A stretch of DNA of 64,000 bases, taken from positions 22,259,354 to 22,323,353 of the forward strand of contig NC_045142.1 of NCBI RefSeq assembly GCF_008831285.2, in the 5' to 3' direction. This document shows positions 33,401 to 45,059 of the stretch, piece by piece. The notes under the pieces are model-generated. The model was given only the letters and a program-made list of their open reading frames with translations. It had not been told where the DNA came from and searched no databases. Both the position numbers and the translations under genes were made by a program. The number at the start of each line of letters is the position of its first letter. Position 1 is the first letter of the stretch. This DNA comes from Nymphaea colorata. Lineage: Eukaryota > Streptophyta > Magnoliopsida > Nymphaeales > Nymphaeaceae.

Positions 33401-35537
33401 CTCACTGTAGCATGAATGGTGCAGAAATAATGAAGAAGGATAAAGATCAATTCAGTTCTGTTCCTACTACACCATTAAAAGATGTTGATGCAGCATCACC
33501 TATCTATACAGTGAATGGTGATGTTACACATTGTTATAAGACAAGATCCTCAATGTGCTCCCTTAGTAGGGAGTTGATCAGATTGGATGCCATTAAACCG
33601 GAATTGTCACCTATTCTGAAAGATTCTCCTCGTAAGAAGAGAGATATTGCTAGTATCCGTGTTCTTTTTAGCCATCATTTGGGCGCAGATGTCATCAAGC
33701 AACAGAAAAAGGTTCCCTTTTTTTCCCTTACTGTACTTGTTGGAATCAGTCTTCTTCCCTTCTATTTTATTTTGATATAGGCCACAGTTCTGTCATATTA
33801 TCTCCTTTTCTTCTTTTTGTAGATCTTGTCTCGATTAGGAATTTATACTGCATCATCATCTTCGGATGCTACACACTTTGTTACGGATAAGTTTGTGCGT
33901 ACTAGAAACATGTTAGAATCAATGGCTCTCGGTAAACCTGTAGTCACACCCTCATGGCTTGAGAGTTGTGGACAAGCCTGTTGCTTTATTGATGAGAAAA
34001 AGTACATATTGCGTGATGCAAAGAAGGAACGAGAGATTGGTTTCAACATGGCTTCCTCATTGGTTCATGCCGGCCAAAAACCTCTGCTTCAGGTAAGAAT
34101 AGGTGCAGATTCACTCGCTTAGATTAAATTGAATGGACTTTATTTGGAGAAAAGCATACGAATCTGTACTTATCTGTAAGTTAACGAGTTTGGGTTGCAT
34201 AATATATCTTGCAGGATCATAGAGTATTGGTCACCCAGAATGTAAAACCGAGTAAGGAACTGATAATAACTTTGGTCAAGGCAGCTCATGGTCTGGTAAA
34301 CTTTTATGCTTCTACTCTTGTGATTATCTTGATTGATGACCTTGATTATGAATAGTACAGTATAACAATTAAGTTACATCATGACTGATTTAGATTAGAG
34401 TTCATGTGTAAGTCAGTTTCTCAACTCAGATGTCTTTTATTACGGAAGAATGGTTTAGCACGTGATTAGTTTGGTGCATTGCTAGTTTTTAAGTGTTCAA
34501 TTCATTAAATGATTTTCTCTGTTGCAAGTTATGAGGTTTTGGGATACTTTGCCTTTCTACACTATGTTCTCCTTATAGTTTGTTCCTTAAATGATTAGTG
34601 CCATTCTCTTTAAATAAAATTTTGGACTTAGTTCAATGTGTTTTTATGCTGTTCTTTTTTTATTGCAAATGTTTTAGTTTTGTTATCACAAGCGGATGCT
34701 CTTGTACATGCTACCTCATCCTTATAGCAGCTTGATATTTCGTTTGTTATGTCAGGCTCTTGAAATATGGTTACCATGACATGGTTCAAAGGGTTTATCA
34801 TTAAAGAGCATCTTAACTATGAACCTGTCATATTATATCTTTCTATGGCTTCACCAAGCATGTAGCAGTAATACAAATTTTCCAGCCAGAACCATGACTA
34901 GAAGTAAAGGGTTTCATTGTTGAATTTTATAAAATTTTGGTTTATGATGTCCCTAAGGTTCAAGATACATCATTTGGAATTCCCAATCGCTGCTGATTGT
35001 TGTTATTGTTCTTTCTGTTGCTTCTACTAGCCATATTTGGAGGCACCTACCATGTTGTTTGGGTTTATTGTCATTTGAGACCACTTGACTCACTAACTGA
35101 TCATGATTTGGTAACTATTAGAAGAGTACCCTTTTCTTTTTTGGGAATATCTTTTAGAGCTCAAACTTGTAACCAGAGGACTAATGGTGACTAGTAGTTT
35201 CATATTTTCAGACTATCCTGCCTTTTCAAGTTTCAACTGGAAATGCAGCTTAACTAAACTAATAAAATAACCTCAGGTGATTGAGAGAGTTGGGAGGTCT
35301 CCCATAGAGGATCTTTTAATTATTTCCTGCGAAGAAGATCGTTCAATCTGCATACCACTTCTTGAAAAAGGTGTTAGAAAGCTTCTCAGCTGATCTTGTT
35401 TCAGGAACTACTTAAGTGATTTCGGTTACCAGGGAATGTGTTTTGCTGAACTATCTTGACATGCAGGAGCAAGGGCTTACAGTTCTGAGCTTATATTAAA
35501 TGGAATCGTCATCCAAAAGCTGGAGTTTGACAGGTGA
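25370..35537 (+). CDS. MDC1/PTIP-like tandem-BRCT protein gene, 8 coding exons, frame broken in exon 2
   Basis: Likely adaptor of the DNA double-strand-break response. In the MDC1/PTIP family the C-terminal tandem BRCT pair binds phosphorylated histone H2A variants. Coding exons: 25370-25451, 27329-27822, 31236-31357, 31483-33711, 33823-34092, 34215-34295, 35277-35370 and 35467-35537; every junction is GT-AG and the phases fit. The summed length is 3443 nt, one base short of 1148 codons; the missing base maps to an A5 run near 27636-27640 in exon 2. The N-terminus has three TQLVD repeats. Exon 4 encodes a long basic, Ser-rich middle with SQEPGEFSQANAL and YDWIDSREDEGGGDFF motifs. The BRCT pair covers about the last 190 residues. 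Introns 1-2 are long and repeat-filled. The gene could be functional with a sequencing error, or a recent pseudogene. Confidence 0.85.
27329..27822 (+). CDS. BRCT gene exon 2: TQ repeats and a 1-base frameshift
   Basis: The acceptor is gtaaaacag and the donor is ttgg|gtattt. The first part encodes an acidic segment with three TQLVD motifs at 27427, 27466 and 27532. The frame then meets TAG at 27643. Shifting by one base at the A5 run (about 27636-27640) opens a coherent frame to the donor in phase 1, which is what exon 3 needs. No intron of plausible length can bypass the stop. Confidence 0.78.
28658..28991. repeat. 167-bp tandem duplication in BRCT gene intron 2
   Basis: Two nearly identical copies (28658-28824 and 28825-28991) start gcatagacgca and end ttttcaagtaa. 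They differ by a few substitutions only. The reverse frame (28644-28859) is a by-product. Confidence 0.9.
29601..30332. mobile_element. Candidate hAT-like MITE in BRCT gene intron 2
   Basis: About 732 bp with short inverted ends beginning CAGTGTT (right end AACACTG). Sub-terminal sequence is rich in cgtatcgtacgatacg-type palindromic motifs. The 8-bp flanks (ctgttcac and ttgttaag) match at 5 positions, so the target duplication is decayed at best. No transposase frame. Confidence 0.5.
30367..30404. repeat. (AT)n microsatellite
   Basis: About 19 AT units just outside the candidate MITE, inside intron 2 of the BRCT gene. Confidence 0.95.
30690..30793. repeat. 35-bp minisatellite, three units
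   Basis: Units start at 30690, 30725 and 30760 with pattern cagcagcctgttttctgcN followed by ccatgtgacatgcca. Minus-strand frames through it show a repeated HVTWMQNTG-like peptide that is an artefact of the repeat. Confidence 0.9.
31236..31357 (+). CDS. BRCT gene exon 3
   Basis: 122 nt between gaactcag and gttatt, entering in phase 1 and leaving in phase 0. It encodes about 40 polar residues ending ...LKEKQ. Phase agreement with both neighbours supports the model. Confidence 0.75.
31483..33711 (+). CDS. BRCT gene exon 4: large disordered middle region
   Basis: 2229 nt, 743 codons, in phase 0 throughout. It carries the SQEPGEFSQANAL motif (about 31655-31695) and the YDWIDSREDEGGGDFF motif (31861-31908), which I recall as conserved in plant BRCT proteins of this type. 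The rest is Lys/Arg/Ser-rich with several basic clusters (e.g. KKRRPSR) that could be nuclear signals. The last codons begin BRCT 1 (IRVLFSHHLGADVIKQQKK). Confidence 0.88.
33823..34092 (+). CDS. BRCT gene exon 5: core of BRCT repeat 1
   Basis: 90 codons between gtag and gtaaga. Contains THFVTDKFVRTRNML, the VVTPSWLESC core with the conserved Trp of BRCT folds, and FIDEKKYILRDAKKE, a linker pattern shared with PTIP/MDC1 tandem BRCT pairs. Confidence 0.9.
34215..34295 (+). CDS. BRCT gene exon 6: start of BRCT repeat 2
   Basis: 27 codons (DHRVLVTQNVKPSKELIITL...) between gcag and gtaaac, phase 0 at both ends. VLVTQNVKPS-ELI fits the first strand and helix of the second BRCT repeat. Confidence 0.88.
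35277..35370 (+). CDS. BRCT gene exon 7: BRCT repeat 2, continued
   Basis: 94 nt between cctcag and gtgtta, ending in phase 1. Encodes VIERVGRSPIEDLLIISCEE..., with the IISCEED strand typical of the PTIP/MDC1 second repeat. Confidence 0.88.
35467..35537 (+). CDS. BRCT gene exon 8: C-terminus
   Basis: Joins exon 7 in phase 1 and encodes GARAYSSELILNGIVIQKLE... to a TGA at 35535-35537. YSSELILNGI matches the last helix of PTIP-type tandem BRCT repeats, so the protein ends just after the domain. Confidence 0.9.
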
Positions 35538-36998
35538 ATGCTGCTGCCCTTGTGTAAATAGTAGACATCAGAGAATCAGTTTATCCTTGGATGTTCGTTT
35601 TTTCTTATATTCCTCATTTATCTGGTTCTTCAGACATCTGCTGTTTATGGATAACAAGAAAACCCGTTCCTCAAGAACGTTTAAAAGTTGAAGGCTGTGG
35701 GAACAAAGCTGCTTGTTTGCATGTGTTGCGTCCAATAGCAAATGCAACATATGGTGTAAATCTGTCTATCATAATGGCTTCTCTGGCAGTCCATGGTTTT
35801 CATTTAAGAGGCATCAAGTTTATAGCTATAGGTGTTCGATTCTGTATAGTGGTTGCACTTGTATATTGAAATTCTTTTCCATGTAACGTGTTTGGTTGCA
35901 TGTATAAAATAGGCCTTGTATTTTTTTCGCTTCTCCTCTGTAATTTTTACACGGCAAAATTAATGACATAGCAAAGCCTGGTGATGCGAATGACAGGAAC
36001 ATTGCATTAACTTAACTGGATACCTTCTCCATGCAGAACCATGGTCAATTTTTTGTGTGATCTTGGGTTTTGTAGAATTTCCAACGTCTTGCTTCGAAAG
36101 TATAAAAAATGTGATGAAAATATTCATGCGTTCTTTGGAAATATGCAGTAACAGGCTAATCTACAGAACCAGATCAAAGAAAATAGAGGTTTGTGGCTCT
36201 GCATTTCTTAAGTTGCTGGTCCATACTCAGATTGTGAGACAGGTTAGTTACTGGATTGAGGCTCAGTTCATACAGACTTCATTCATCTGATTAAAGAATA
36301 GAAGGCATATGGTAAGAAAGTAATAAGCATTTATGTGAGATTAACTCTTGCAGGCTTTAATAAAAAACATAATTAGATATATTTTGTACATAAAGTGCAT
36401 TATAAACCAAGTAACTTCAGCATTTGCCTGCAGGTGATAACTGTTTTTAAGTTTTGCTACATTCAGTTTTAAAACAAGATGTTGATAAGTGACTCAAAAT
36501 GTCTTTAGTTAAATGCTATTTCTTCTAGTTTCTAAGTGGTATTTTGCTTTTATCTAGCACTGTTTTTGTCAGATTTTGCCTATTTAGACATGATATTTAT
36601 TTTTATCAAAGTTCTTTATCTAATGTTTGGAAAAACACACAAGCTCACATTCAAACTTCCTGTTTGGGATGTTGATGATGTCCTTTTAGAGCTTCATCTG
36701 CCTCACCTACGCCTATCACCTGCTTGCTGTCAGAATAGAACCAAAAGTACTTGTTATAATGTTGGTGGGCCACAAGGTGAGTCCATTGCATGACAGTATA
36801 TGATCATTAACTACCTTTTGCTTTTTCAAGTGATTGTCAAGTTTGGTAGAGCTTTCAGTGCTTCCATATATGACCCAATGAAGATATGTATTGATTTCTC
36901 ACCTTTTCTGCAACTGGTACATCGTGGGTTCCACCGGAGATCAGACTGCTTTTTTCACGGTTGATGGCTTTAAATGTATCTAATTAAGTGCATGCCTC

Positions 36999-37025
36999 TG
37001 TGTGTGTGTGTGTGTGTGTGTGTGT
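36999..37025. repeat. (GT)n microsatellite
   Basis: About 13 TG units followed by a purine-rich gagagaggga segment. Confidence 0.95.
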
Positions 37026-37600
37026 AAAGAGTAAAGAGAGAGGGAGAGAGACTAGTCTCAAGATGGAACTGAATTTTCAAGTCCATTTCCCTCTGTGTGA
37101 CCTAATCTTAGGATGGCGATGATGATCTTTAAAAAGGAAAACAAAAAAGTCAGTAGGAGAAGAGTGGGAAAGTAGCTGGAAAAATCAGTCATAATTTTGG
37201 TTTCTATAGAAGTTACATTGGCAACTTTATTTACTACTTGTTGAATGGTCAGCAGAGCCACCACCACCGTGGAGACTGCACTTTTTCATGGGCCTGCATT
37301 CACTGCATTGCTCAGGTGGAGCTGTTAATGAATATACGTTCAGTAACTTAAATATATGTGTTTTTCATATATGTAGAGAGTGAGAGAGAGAATAGTATTT
37401 TAAGCTTAATTTGAATGTTTTTATATATTTATAATGAATGCATATTGTGTCAACAATTGTGCCTGCTAGCCCTAATCTATTAGATAATATATATCCAAGG
37501 TCAATATTTATATGAAAGGACACTATTAAAACAAAAAAATGATCAACTTAATATATTTTGCATCAAACTATCCATAATATCATATTTGTAAGGTTAGATT

Positions 37601-37817
37601 AAAAAAACATTTCAAATATCATATTTAAAGAGTCTGGTTTTTGTCGGACCTATTGGTCTAGTTTCTACCAATTACTCTCTCTCCCTCTCTTTCTCTTTCT
37701 CTTTATATATTATAAAAACATTTCAAATATCATATTTAAAGAGTCTGGTTTTTGTTGGACCTATTGGTTTAGTTTCTACCAATTACTCTTTCTCTCCGTC
37801 TCTCTCTCTCTCTCTCT

Positions 37818-37819
<2 letters not shown>
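37601..37819. repeat. 111-bp tandem duplication ending in CT tracts
   Basis: Two copies of aaacatttcaaatatcatat through ctaccaattactct, offset by 111 bp, each ending in a (CT)n tract. The second CT tract has expanded into the neighbouring (CT)n(AT)n. Confidence 0.9.

Positions 37820-37869
<50 letters not shown>
37820..37869. repeat. (TA)n microsatellite
   Basis: About 24 TA units directly after a (CT)n tract. Confidence 0.96.
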
Positions 37870-37871
<2 letters not shown>

Positions 37872-39722
37872 GTTTTCAATACAACCAACGCAATATTTCT
37901 CTCTTAGACAATTTAATTATGATGTTGGCAACATATGGAGGACAGAGTTCTATAAAAGAGAGAAAATTCTTACAGCTAATTTATGTGCATCAAGCTTTTC
38001 ATATTTACCATATTTTGTTCTAATCATCTCCCAGTGTGAAACCCTCTCGCTCTTTCTTTGGACACCAAACAAAAGTCGCACCTTCCCTTTGTCCTTACGT
38101 AAAGAGACGTGAACTGCTCCGGTTTCTAACTTTTGACCTCTTTTTGACTCGAATTAAGACTTTCAGTCACTCAATCTTCCATAGTTGTGCATGCAAACGT
38201 GAGACTTCCCAACCCTTTTCTTACATGACAACCAATTTGGCCTTCTTTTTGTGATTGAGACATGGAATTTCCTTTCCTTCTTTTTTCACGATTAGCGTGA
38301 ATGCAGGGTTTTTCTTTTCTTAAATTATGATTTTCCTTCCTTCTTATCCAACATGTACATTAATAAGACAATTATGATTTTGGATTTTAGTAGTTGAACA
38401 ACCTGTCTTTGAAAAAATTGCATTCTTTGCAATCGAAGACTTAATGATGTTTGAAAGTCATGATTTGCAGGAGAAAGTCTTGAGCGCCCATGTGGGTGAC
38501 CTTCATTGAGACCTTTGAAAGGGAAAGGGTGGAGAATTTGTGACTTCGATGGGTTTTTGGCAGCGGCGGAGACATATAGGCAGGTGTGGGCAGTTGCCCC
38601 ACCGGTCCTACAAAACACTATATTCTTTTATATAGAGTGGTGTCCCCCTAAGGTGTGGGCCGCTAGTGTTTGGTTGCCCCGGATCTCAGATATTAGGTGA
38701 TTTTAAGATTTTGAGCTCTTAAATCTCAAACCTATAAATCGTTGACGTCTGACAGGGTTATTACAAATCCATATCCGAATGAATATTTATATATATCTGA
38801 ATCCGAATCTGATCGGGTGTCACTTGTTAAATCCGAATTCAATCTGATTTCTTAAACTGATATTAAAAGTTTTTTCATATCCGATTCAAATTGAATATAT
38901 TGACATCCAGATTCGGGCAATAAAGAATTTAAATTCATAGTTTTCAAATTTTCAGCTTGTTAGGATCGTGAGTTTAAGGAAGGCTCCAATCCCTTGAAAT
39001 CTAAGATTGAGGGTAAACAAACACTCTCTTAAAGTGCATTCTCCTTAATTGCCCACTCATACCCACCTTAGTGCCAGTATGCCTTGGAGTGATAATAATT
39101 CTCTAAAAGCGACTTGATCAAGTGATATAATGGTTAAAAAGACCTAAGAATGTGATTTTTGGTTAATAAAATACAAGTTTTTTTTTTTTTTGTTTCGTTT
39201 GGTTCTAGTGTCTAGAAAAGTAAAAAAAATTAAAAATATACATTAAATTTTTAAACACACTCTCTTAGAATTTGTAAAAAGATTAAATAGGCGCCTTTAA
39301 AAATTTCAGCATTGATTAAGAAAGTCTTTCCAATTGGGTATGGTTTCTTATGCTGCAAAATTCGATGGCGTAAAAGGTTTATGATTTTACATGTTCTAAA
39401 ACATAACCTTTTAACATTTTCATATCAAATGATAAAAATTTCACCATCAACATGCGTGTGTTGTATATGTATTCATTTTGCACCTAAATCTAGTCGAAAG
39501 CCTGAACAACCCAATTTGTTTCTACCCAAATAAAATCTCGTAAGATAATCTTTTGGGTCTGGTTTTGTCTCTATAATCTAGTTTTTTTAAGTGTTTTAAT
39601 GTCAAAAAACCCTATTTTAGTAAAACCTAATTTTGTAAAAAAGAGTGAAAAACTTGACCACCATCAAGTTACCTATAGAAAGCCAGATTTTGAGTATGTC
39701 ACTCAGATTTGTGGGTTTGAGC

Positions 39723-40148
39723 TACGGCTGGGCATCAGGTTGGGCCCGATTCGGGTCCGAAAAAAGGCATCGCGCGTCGGCCCAATATATTATCGGGCTG
39801 GCTCGGGTGGGCCTAAGTTCGATACTCATCCCAAAAAGGCATCGCGCCGGCCTGATATATTATCAGGCTGGCTTGGGTGGGCCCAAGCTCAACAATTTTT
39901 TTAATATATATATATATATTTATTTTCTATAATAATTATAATATTTAATTATGATTAATTATTTTTATATATTATTTTTATATTAAAATACATATTTTTT
40001 AATTTAATCGGGCCGAGCTCGGACTCGGCTCAGGTTTTAAGTGTCGGGCTGAACTCGGACCTGGATTTCGAGTGTAGACCAGGCGGCAGCCCAAGCCTGA
40101 CTACTTATCAGGTCGGGCCAGCCCAACCCAGCCCGATGTCCAGACTTA
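39723..40148. mobile_element. Candidate hAT-like MITE with internal 72-bp duplication
   Basis: A 426-bp GC-biased island with AT-rich centre. The ends are imperfect inverted repeats: TACGGCTGGGCATCAGG on the left and the reverse complement of a TAAGTCTGGACATCGGG version on the right. The flanking 8-mers gtttgagc and gttcacgc match at 5 of 8 positions. Two 72-bp units (from 39761 and 39833) carry aaaaaggcatcgcgc and tatattatc-ggctggct-ggtgggc. Confidence 0.5.
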
Positions 40149-41149
40149 GTTCACGCGTGTTATGCGACGTCTCTCTAGTTAGACTCACATAGGGCTATAT
40201 TTTGGTAGTCTAAATGGGGGTGGGTTTTCCATGTAAGTTGAAGCATTGTCTGTACCCGATATAACTCTGAACATTGTGGGTAAAAGAGCAATAAGGGAGG
40301 CTAATGTCATCCAAACAAATAAACTAATTTTTAAATCGGATTTTTGAGTATATCATCCAAACAAGTAAACCAAATTTAAAAAACTCGTTAAGAAACTTAG
40401 TTTTCGTAAAACATGAAAAGCTGTCTATATTTTGACTAAAATATAGGTATTTTAAATCTCAAAGCGTTTTTATCGTTTATTCTTTTAGAAAGCAAAGGAA
40501 GAGCTTGATACATGTCGGATTCCCATTATTCAGATGCTCATCTACATTAAACAAGTCCTACAAATCGCATCTATAAAATCATATTTTTAGAAAAGGAAAA
40601 ACTAAATTTATTTTAAGTATAACTTTCTCTCTATCTCTCTCTTTTAAAGGATTCTATATGGTTCTCGGGACCGGATTTTACTGTATTTGGATCCGAAACT
40701 CTGTGGCAGCGCGGGTGACGTCACCCAGTCGCAGCTGGAAACTGGCAAAGAGAGTTGGCAGCGGACAGGCTGGACTGTGGGTCCCACATCGTGAGCAATG
40801 AGGGTGTACAATTGGATGGGCCACAATGACGAAAAAGTCCTCCATCTTCTCCCGAAAGACGATTCGGTCCGCTCTTTGCGGTTCCCCGAGATAGCCTTGC
40901 AGGCCGTTGCTGACCCCATTTACCTAAATGCCCTCCAGGTGGAAATTTGGCGGAAACTGATCTTTTTGTCCCAGTCAAACCCCTCTGGTTCCCCAGAAAT
41001 TTCGTACCTGCCACAACTTAGATAGAGCGCTCGTGTTCGAGAACAATAGAAATGGAGGCTATTTTATTCATCTTAAAAGTAAACGTTATCGTAATTTTTT
41101 GTTTTCTATTTACAACCCCTTAAAATCCTTTCTTGGGTTTAAGTTCTTT

Positions 41150-41226
41150 GGCCGACCAGGCTCATGGTAATCGAACTTAGGACGTTGTTGTTCGCATACC
41201 GCACGTCTAACCAGCTAGACTGCTTT
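41150..41226 (-). mobile_element. Possible tRNA-derived SINE head or tRNA relic
   Basis: On the minus strand the segment reads gtctagctggttagacgtgc (A-box-like) followed by agttcgattacc (B-box-like) about 40 nt later, the spacing of an internal Pol III promoter. The stems do not pair well, so it is not a functional tRNA. Confidence 0.35.
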
Positions 41227-42564
41227 AGTTTTTGTGCAATTTTAAAGTTGTCGAAAGGAAATTATTGAAATTAAGTATGACCCATTATTTTATACAAGGG
41301 GCAAGGCTACTGATATCTGATATCTTCAGGAAAGATTCATGCTTATCTAAAACAAAAAGGTGTGGTACTTAGTTAATCAATATTCGAGCCACCACATTAA
41401 ACTAACTTAGTGAACGTCTTATCAAATGCAAATGCTTGAATAAATTTTCTAGCTTTCGCTTGACCTATAGATGCCAAAATCGACAGCTTTTAAATGATCT
41501 TTAAGCAAATCTCATGTTCAAATCCTTCTAAAAAGAAGTTGCACACTTTGAATTTTCTAATTCTACTTATGCTCAGTGGTGGAGCAATGAATTTTTCACT
41601 GAGTGGCGCTTGAACCACTCACCTGGGTCTGGTGTGGGCACCACACATGGCTGGATCCGTGTTCCGCTTCATTGCGATAGAATTTTTGATGGGTTGGAGT
41701 AGCTCGCACCAATCCATACGCAGCTCTACTACTGCTTATGACTTGAGCATGAGTGCACCACATGTTCGAGGCATAAGCACATACAACAATACTCATGTAT
41801 GCGCGGTGGGCTATTTATAAAAAAAATGAATATTCTAGCCATTTTACAAAAAAATGTTTATATATATATATACACGTTTTTGCCCTTATATGAGGGGGTT
41901 TTTTGTTTGTGGATCTAGTTTGGACTTTCTGATCACTTCACACACTAAACATGCATGAGGCCCCAACATATAACCTACATGCTTATTTTTGGACTTTTCG
42001 TCCATAATAATTCATATATATAAAACCATAAATGAGACAAAAACAAAAACAAAGGTGACAACAAATGGCCGGGCATTAATGTTATAAGCAAACAAATAGG
42101 TTTCGTAATATATAAATGTGAAAAAATATGGTTAGTGATTGTGAGCAACTCTATTTTGATTTTATGGTCTTACAAATGTATCATAAATGGGTGAGATGGG
42201 GAGATTTACCATTACACAAAGCCTAACAACCCGACCCACTACTATGCTCGGGCCCTTGGTTCGGCAGATCTCAACCTGCCTTTTGTACTAATTTTTTTGG
42301 GGTGTTACAATCCACCTTTCCTGAAGACACACGCGTCCGCTCGTAGGAACTTAGGTCCAAGTGTTAAACCAGTTCTCATACCAAAGTAACAATTAGACCC
42401 ACTTCTAGGATCGTGCTCCTAGTTCGACGAATCCCAACCCTCCCCCTAACAGATTCGACTCTAACCCAAAAAATGTTAAGAACCAAGACAACCATCTAGT
42501 GTCATCAACCATTTAAAACTATAAAAGCTTTACAAGCATCTTATGATATAACAAGTGGCGGAAA

Positions 42565-42745
42565 CAAGAAAGGGCCCACATGGGCCCTGGCCCCACCTAA
42601 AAAAAAATTACATGTAAATTTTAGAAAATTTTACTTGTTTTATACAAAAATTTTGAAAAAATGATATTTCAAAACCCATGTGAGAATTTAAAAACTTTAA
42701 TTCGGTCCCCTCATACAAATTTTTTGGCTCCACCCTTAAATATGA
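42565..42745 (+). repeat. Dispersed AT-rich repeat, copy 3
   Basis: gggcccacatgggccctggccccacct, then aaattacatgtaaattttagaaaattttacttgttt, atacaaaaattttgaaaa, atgatatttcaaaac and a ggtcccctc...tttttggctccaccc end. The best-preserved copy of the four. Confidence 0.6.
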
Positions 42746-44284
42746 CCATACCCATCATTCATAACTTATGAACAGTCTTCATGCTATCTGTAATCGATTT
42801 TGAAAAGTTGTTTAATATATGATAGTTTGTGAACTATAAATGAAGTTGATCAAATAACTAATAATTAATACACATAATCTTGATACTAATTAATGATGAA
42901 AACGACTGTACATGTGACTAACCATCAATCAAATTTATCAAATGACTCATGAATAAGTTTATATAACGTATGGACAAAACAAATATAAAGACCATACGGA
43001 TTGGATTATGATTTGTCTAATTCACTTAGTCGATAAATTCATGATATAGCACTTTTTAAAGTGAAAATATAAGTTGTCATTAACTTTTTTTTTAAAATTA
43101 GTTTTACACAAAGCAATGTCAATTAGTTGCTGATGCAACGCATGAAAGGAAAGGGAGTGTTTCTCTTCTGAAAATTAAAATCAGCTCACAAAAAATTGTC
43201 GTATTTATTCATTTATATAGTGATGTCTTATTACTCTTTATTTATTTATTTATATAGAAGTTCTTCCTTAAAAAGTTTGAATTTTAAATTATTAGTTCTC
43301 CTAAACTTTTTTTTTTTCAGTTCTACCACTGCTTTAATATGACACCGGTTAAGCATTCATTCCTGACTCAAGCTTACTTGACTCCAATGGTTCATTAGTG
43401 CATATCCAGAATCTAGTATGAATCCGATCCAAATCCAAATTATATGGCACTGAAACGGTAGCTCTGTCATTGCACTGAGAGCTCCCTGTACGAAGAGGAA
43501 ATTTTCATGGAAAGCAACATATTTTTCTCCATATCCGAAAAAGTGCCTAACCTTTTTGTTTTTCTCATACATGTTTTGCCGGTAGTTATAAAGGTCAACA
43601 GGATCGGAAATACTTGCTTACCAACTCAAAACCAGATTAATTCAGCCAACTTCAGTTCAGACAACGCGACGACTGAATCCTAACTGAATTAACTGGATGA
43701 TTGAATCCAAAACTAAGTCCAATATCAGACAAAGATTTGTCCTACTAATATCTAAAAGTCATGTCAGTAGATTGCATTTATTTTAAAAACTCAAATCCCA
43801 GTTTGAATCCGAATTAAACATCTAATTAGGTGAGATTTGGCAACCATTAGGTCAAAACCAATCCAAGGTAAATTATTTTGCTTGCAAAAGCACACAATTT
43901 ATACTATTAGTTATTGAATCAACAGGTATGGGCCTCTGCATAGTTTAATATTATATTTTTTCAATTTAAACTCGTTATAGTCTATTTAAGGGCTGAGTTA
44001 TTAGTAGGTATTGCATTGATATTATAATGAAAAGTTAGCTCTTATAAGCTCAACAACAGTAGCAAAGCTATAAATTTTTAGCTAAAGGGTACTAAGCAAA
44101 GGCTTGAGCGGTGCAGTGGAAAGCTTGAAGCTTGAGGCTCTGGCCTTGACCTAAATCTAATGGGGGCACATCATATGGTTGGATTCAAGTCCGGCCTTAT
44201 TTCGATATCAGAACCCAAGTCCAATAACATCATATGCAACTGCAGCTCCGTTAATGTATAACATGTGTATATTTCGTCATGATA

Positions 44285-44455
44285 TATAGGAGTAGACCAT
44301 GAAATTTTTCATGAGGATGGTCGAATTAAAGTTTTTAAATTTTGACAGATGCTGAAATATCATTTTTCAAAATTTTTATGCAAGACAAATGAAATTTTTT
44401 AAAATCTATATGTGAATTAAAAAAAAAAATGAGATGGGGCCATGGCCCATGTGAA
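44285..44455 (-). repeat. Dispersed AT-rich repeat, copy 4
   Basis: Reverse orientation: tcgaattaaagtttttaaatttt, atatcatttttcaaaatttttatgc, gaaattttttaaaatctatatgtgaatt and gatggggccatggcccatgtg. Confidence 0.55.
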
Positions 44456-45059
44456 CCATTCCTTGGCTGTGACCTTGATACATGTTTCAAACACTTTTAT
44501 ATAGATGTATATATATGCATGCAAGACCTACGACTTACACAAAGGGACCTTGTCATTCTCTTAGAGAAAAGACATGTTCTGGCATATGAAAAGGTAAGGC
44601 CCCCGCTATTTGAACTTTCGATCATTCATCTAGTATTTGCTTGCAAATCATGCCACCGTAGACGTATTTAAAAAAAAAAATCAAACTCGAGCTCGAGCTC
44701 TAATTTATCAACTCGAACTCGACTTGACTTGTTCAATGGATGAAGTGGGCTGGAATTGAACTTAAACTCAGTCTAGTTTCACGAGTTCGACTAATTGTGC
44801 ACCCTTTGTTAAAGTATATTCATGCACATTCAAAGGCAATTCAAATCGACTCCTTTGCCGAGTCCTTCGTATGAGCAACCGGCGATACGAAGTTTCCGGT
44901 AATTTACGGAAACCTTTGGGACTCCAAAGGAAAATTTTGAAAGAAAGGTGAAGAAAAAGACAGGTTCTGTTATTTATCGCGATTTGGAACACGTCCGAAC
45001 GGCTCCGGAGGGCATTTTGGGAAACTAATTTTAGTACTCATTTGGTCAAAATCTAGCGG

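Larger units (their letters stand above)
35538..39722. other. 3' UTR of the BRCT gene and intergenic DNA
   Basis: The 3' UTR probably ends within about 400 bp. Beyond it no gene was recognised. It contains a (GT)n tract, a 111-bp tandem duplication, a (CT)n(AT)n tract and a tatccgaat/gaatccgaat-type degenerate repeat around 38760-38930. Confidence 0.5.
40149..45059. other. Intergenic region before the Bruno-like gene
   Basis: No gene recognised. It has a possible tRNA-derived SINE head (about 41150-41226, -), two copies of the dispersed AT-rich repeat (42565-42745 and 44285-44455), a GGGGTGTTACA sequence near 42300 that resembles an LTR end, and gaatccgatcc/ctcgagctcgag-type degenerate repeats around 43380-43480 and 44680-44790. 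Confidence 0.45.

Noticed and set aside
36536..36793. 85-aa plus-strand frame downstream of the BRCT gene
   Set aside because: Starts in low-complexity hydrophobic sequence; the downstream part has no recognisable motif, though it ends near a gt donor-like site.
40644..41025. Overlapping 75-97-aa frames on both strands around 40.7-41.0 kb
   Set aside because: GC-richer patch, but no domain, splice sites or neighbouring exons were found.
42200..42450. GGGGTGTTACA and nearby segments considered as an LTR end
   Set aside because: No partner terminus or target duplication could be found in the flanks.
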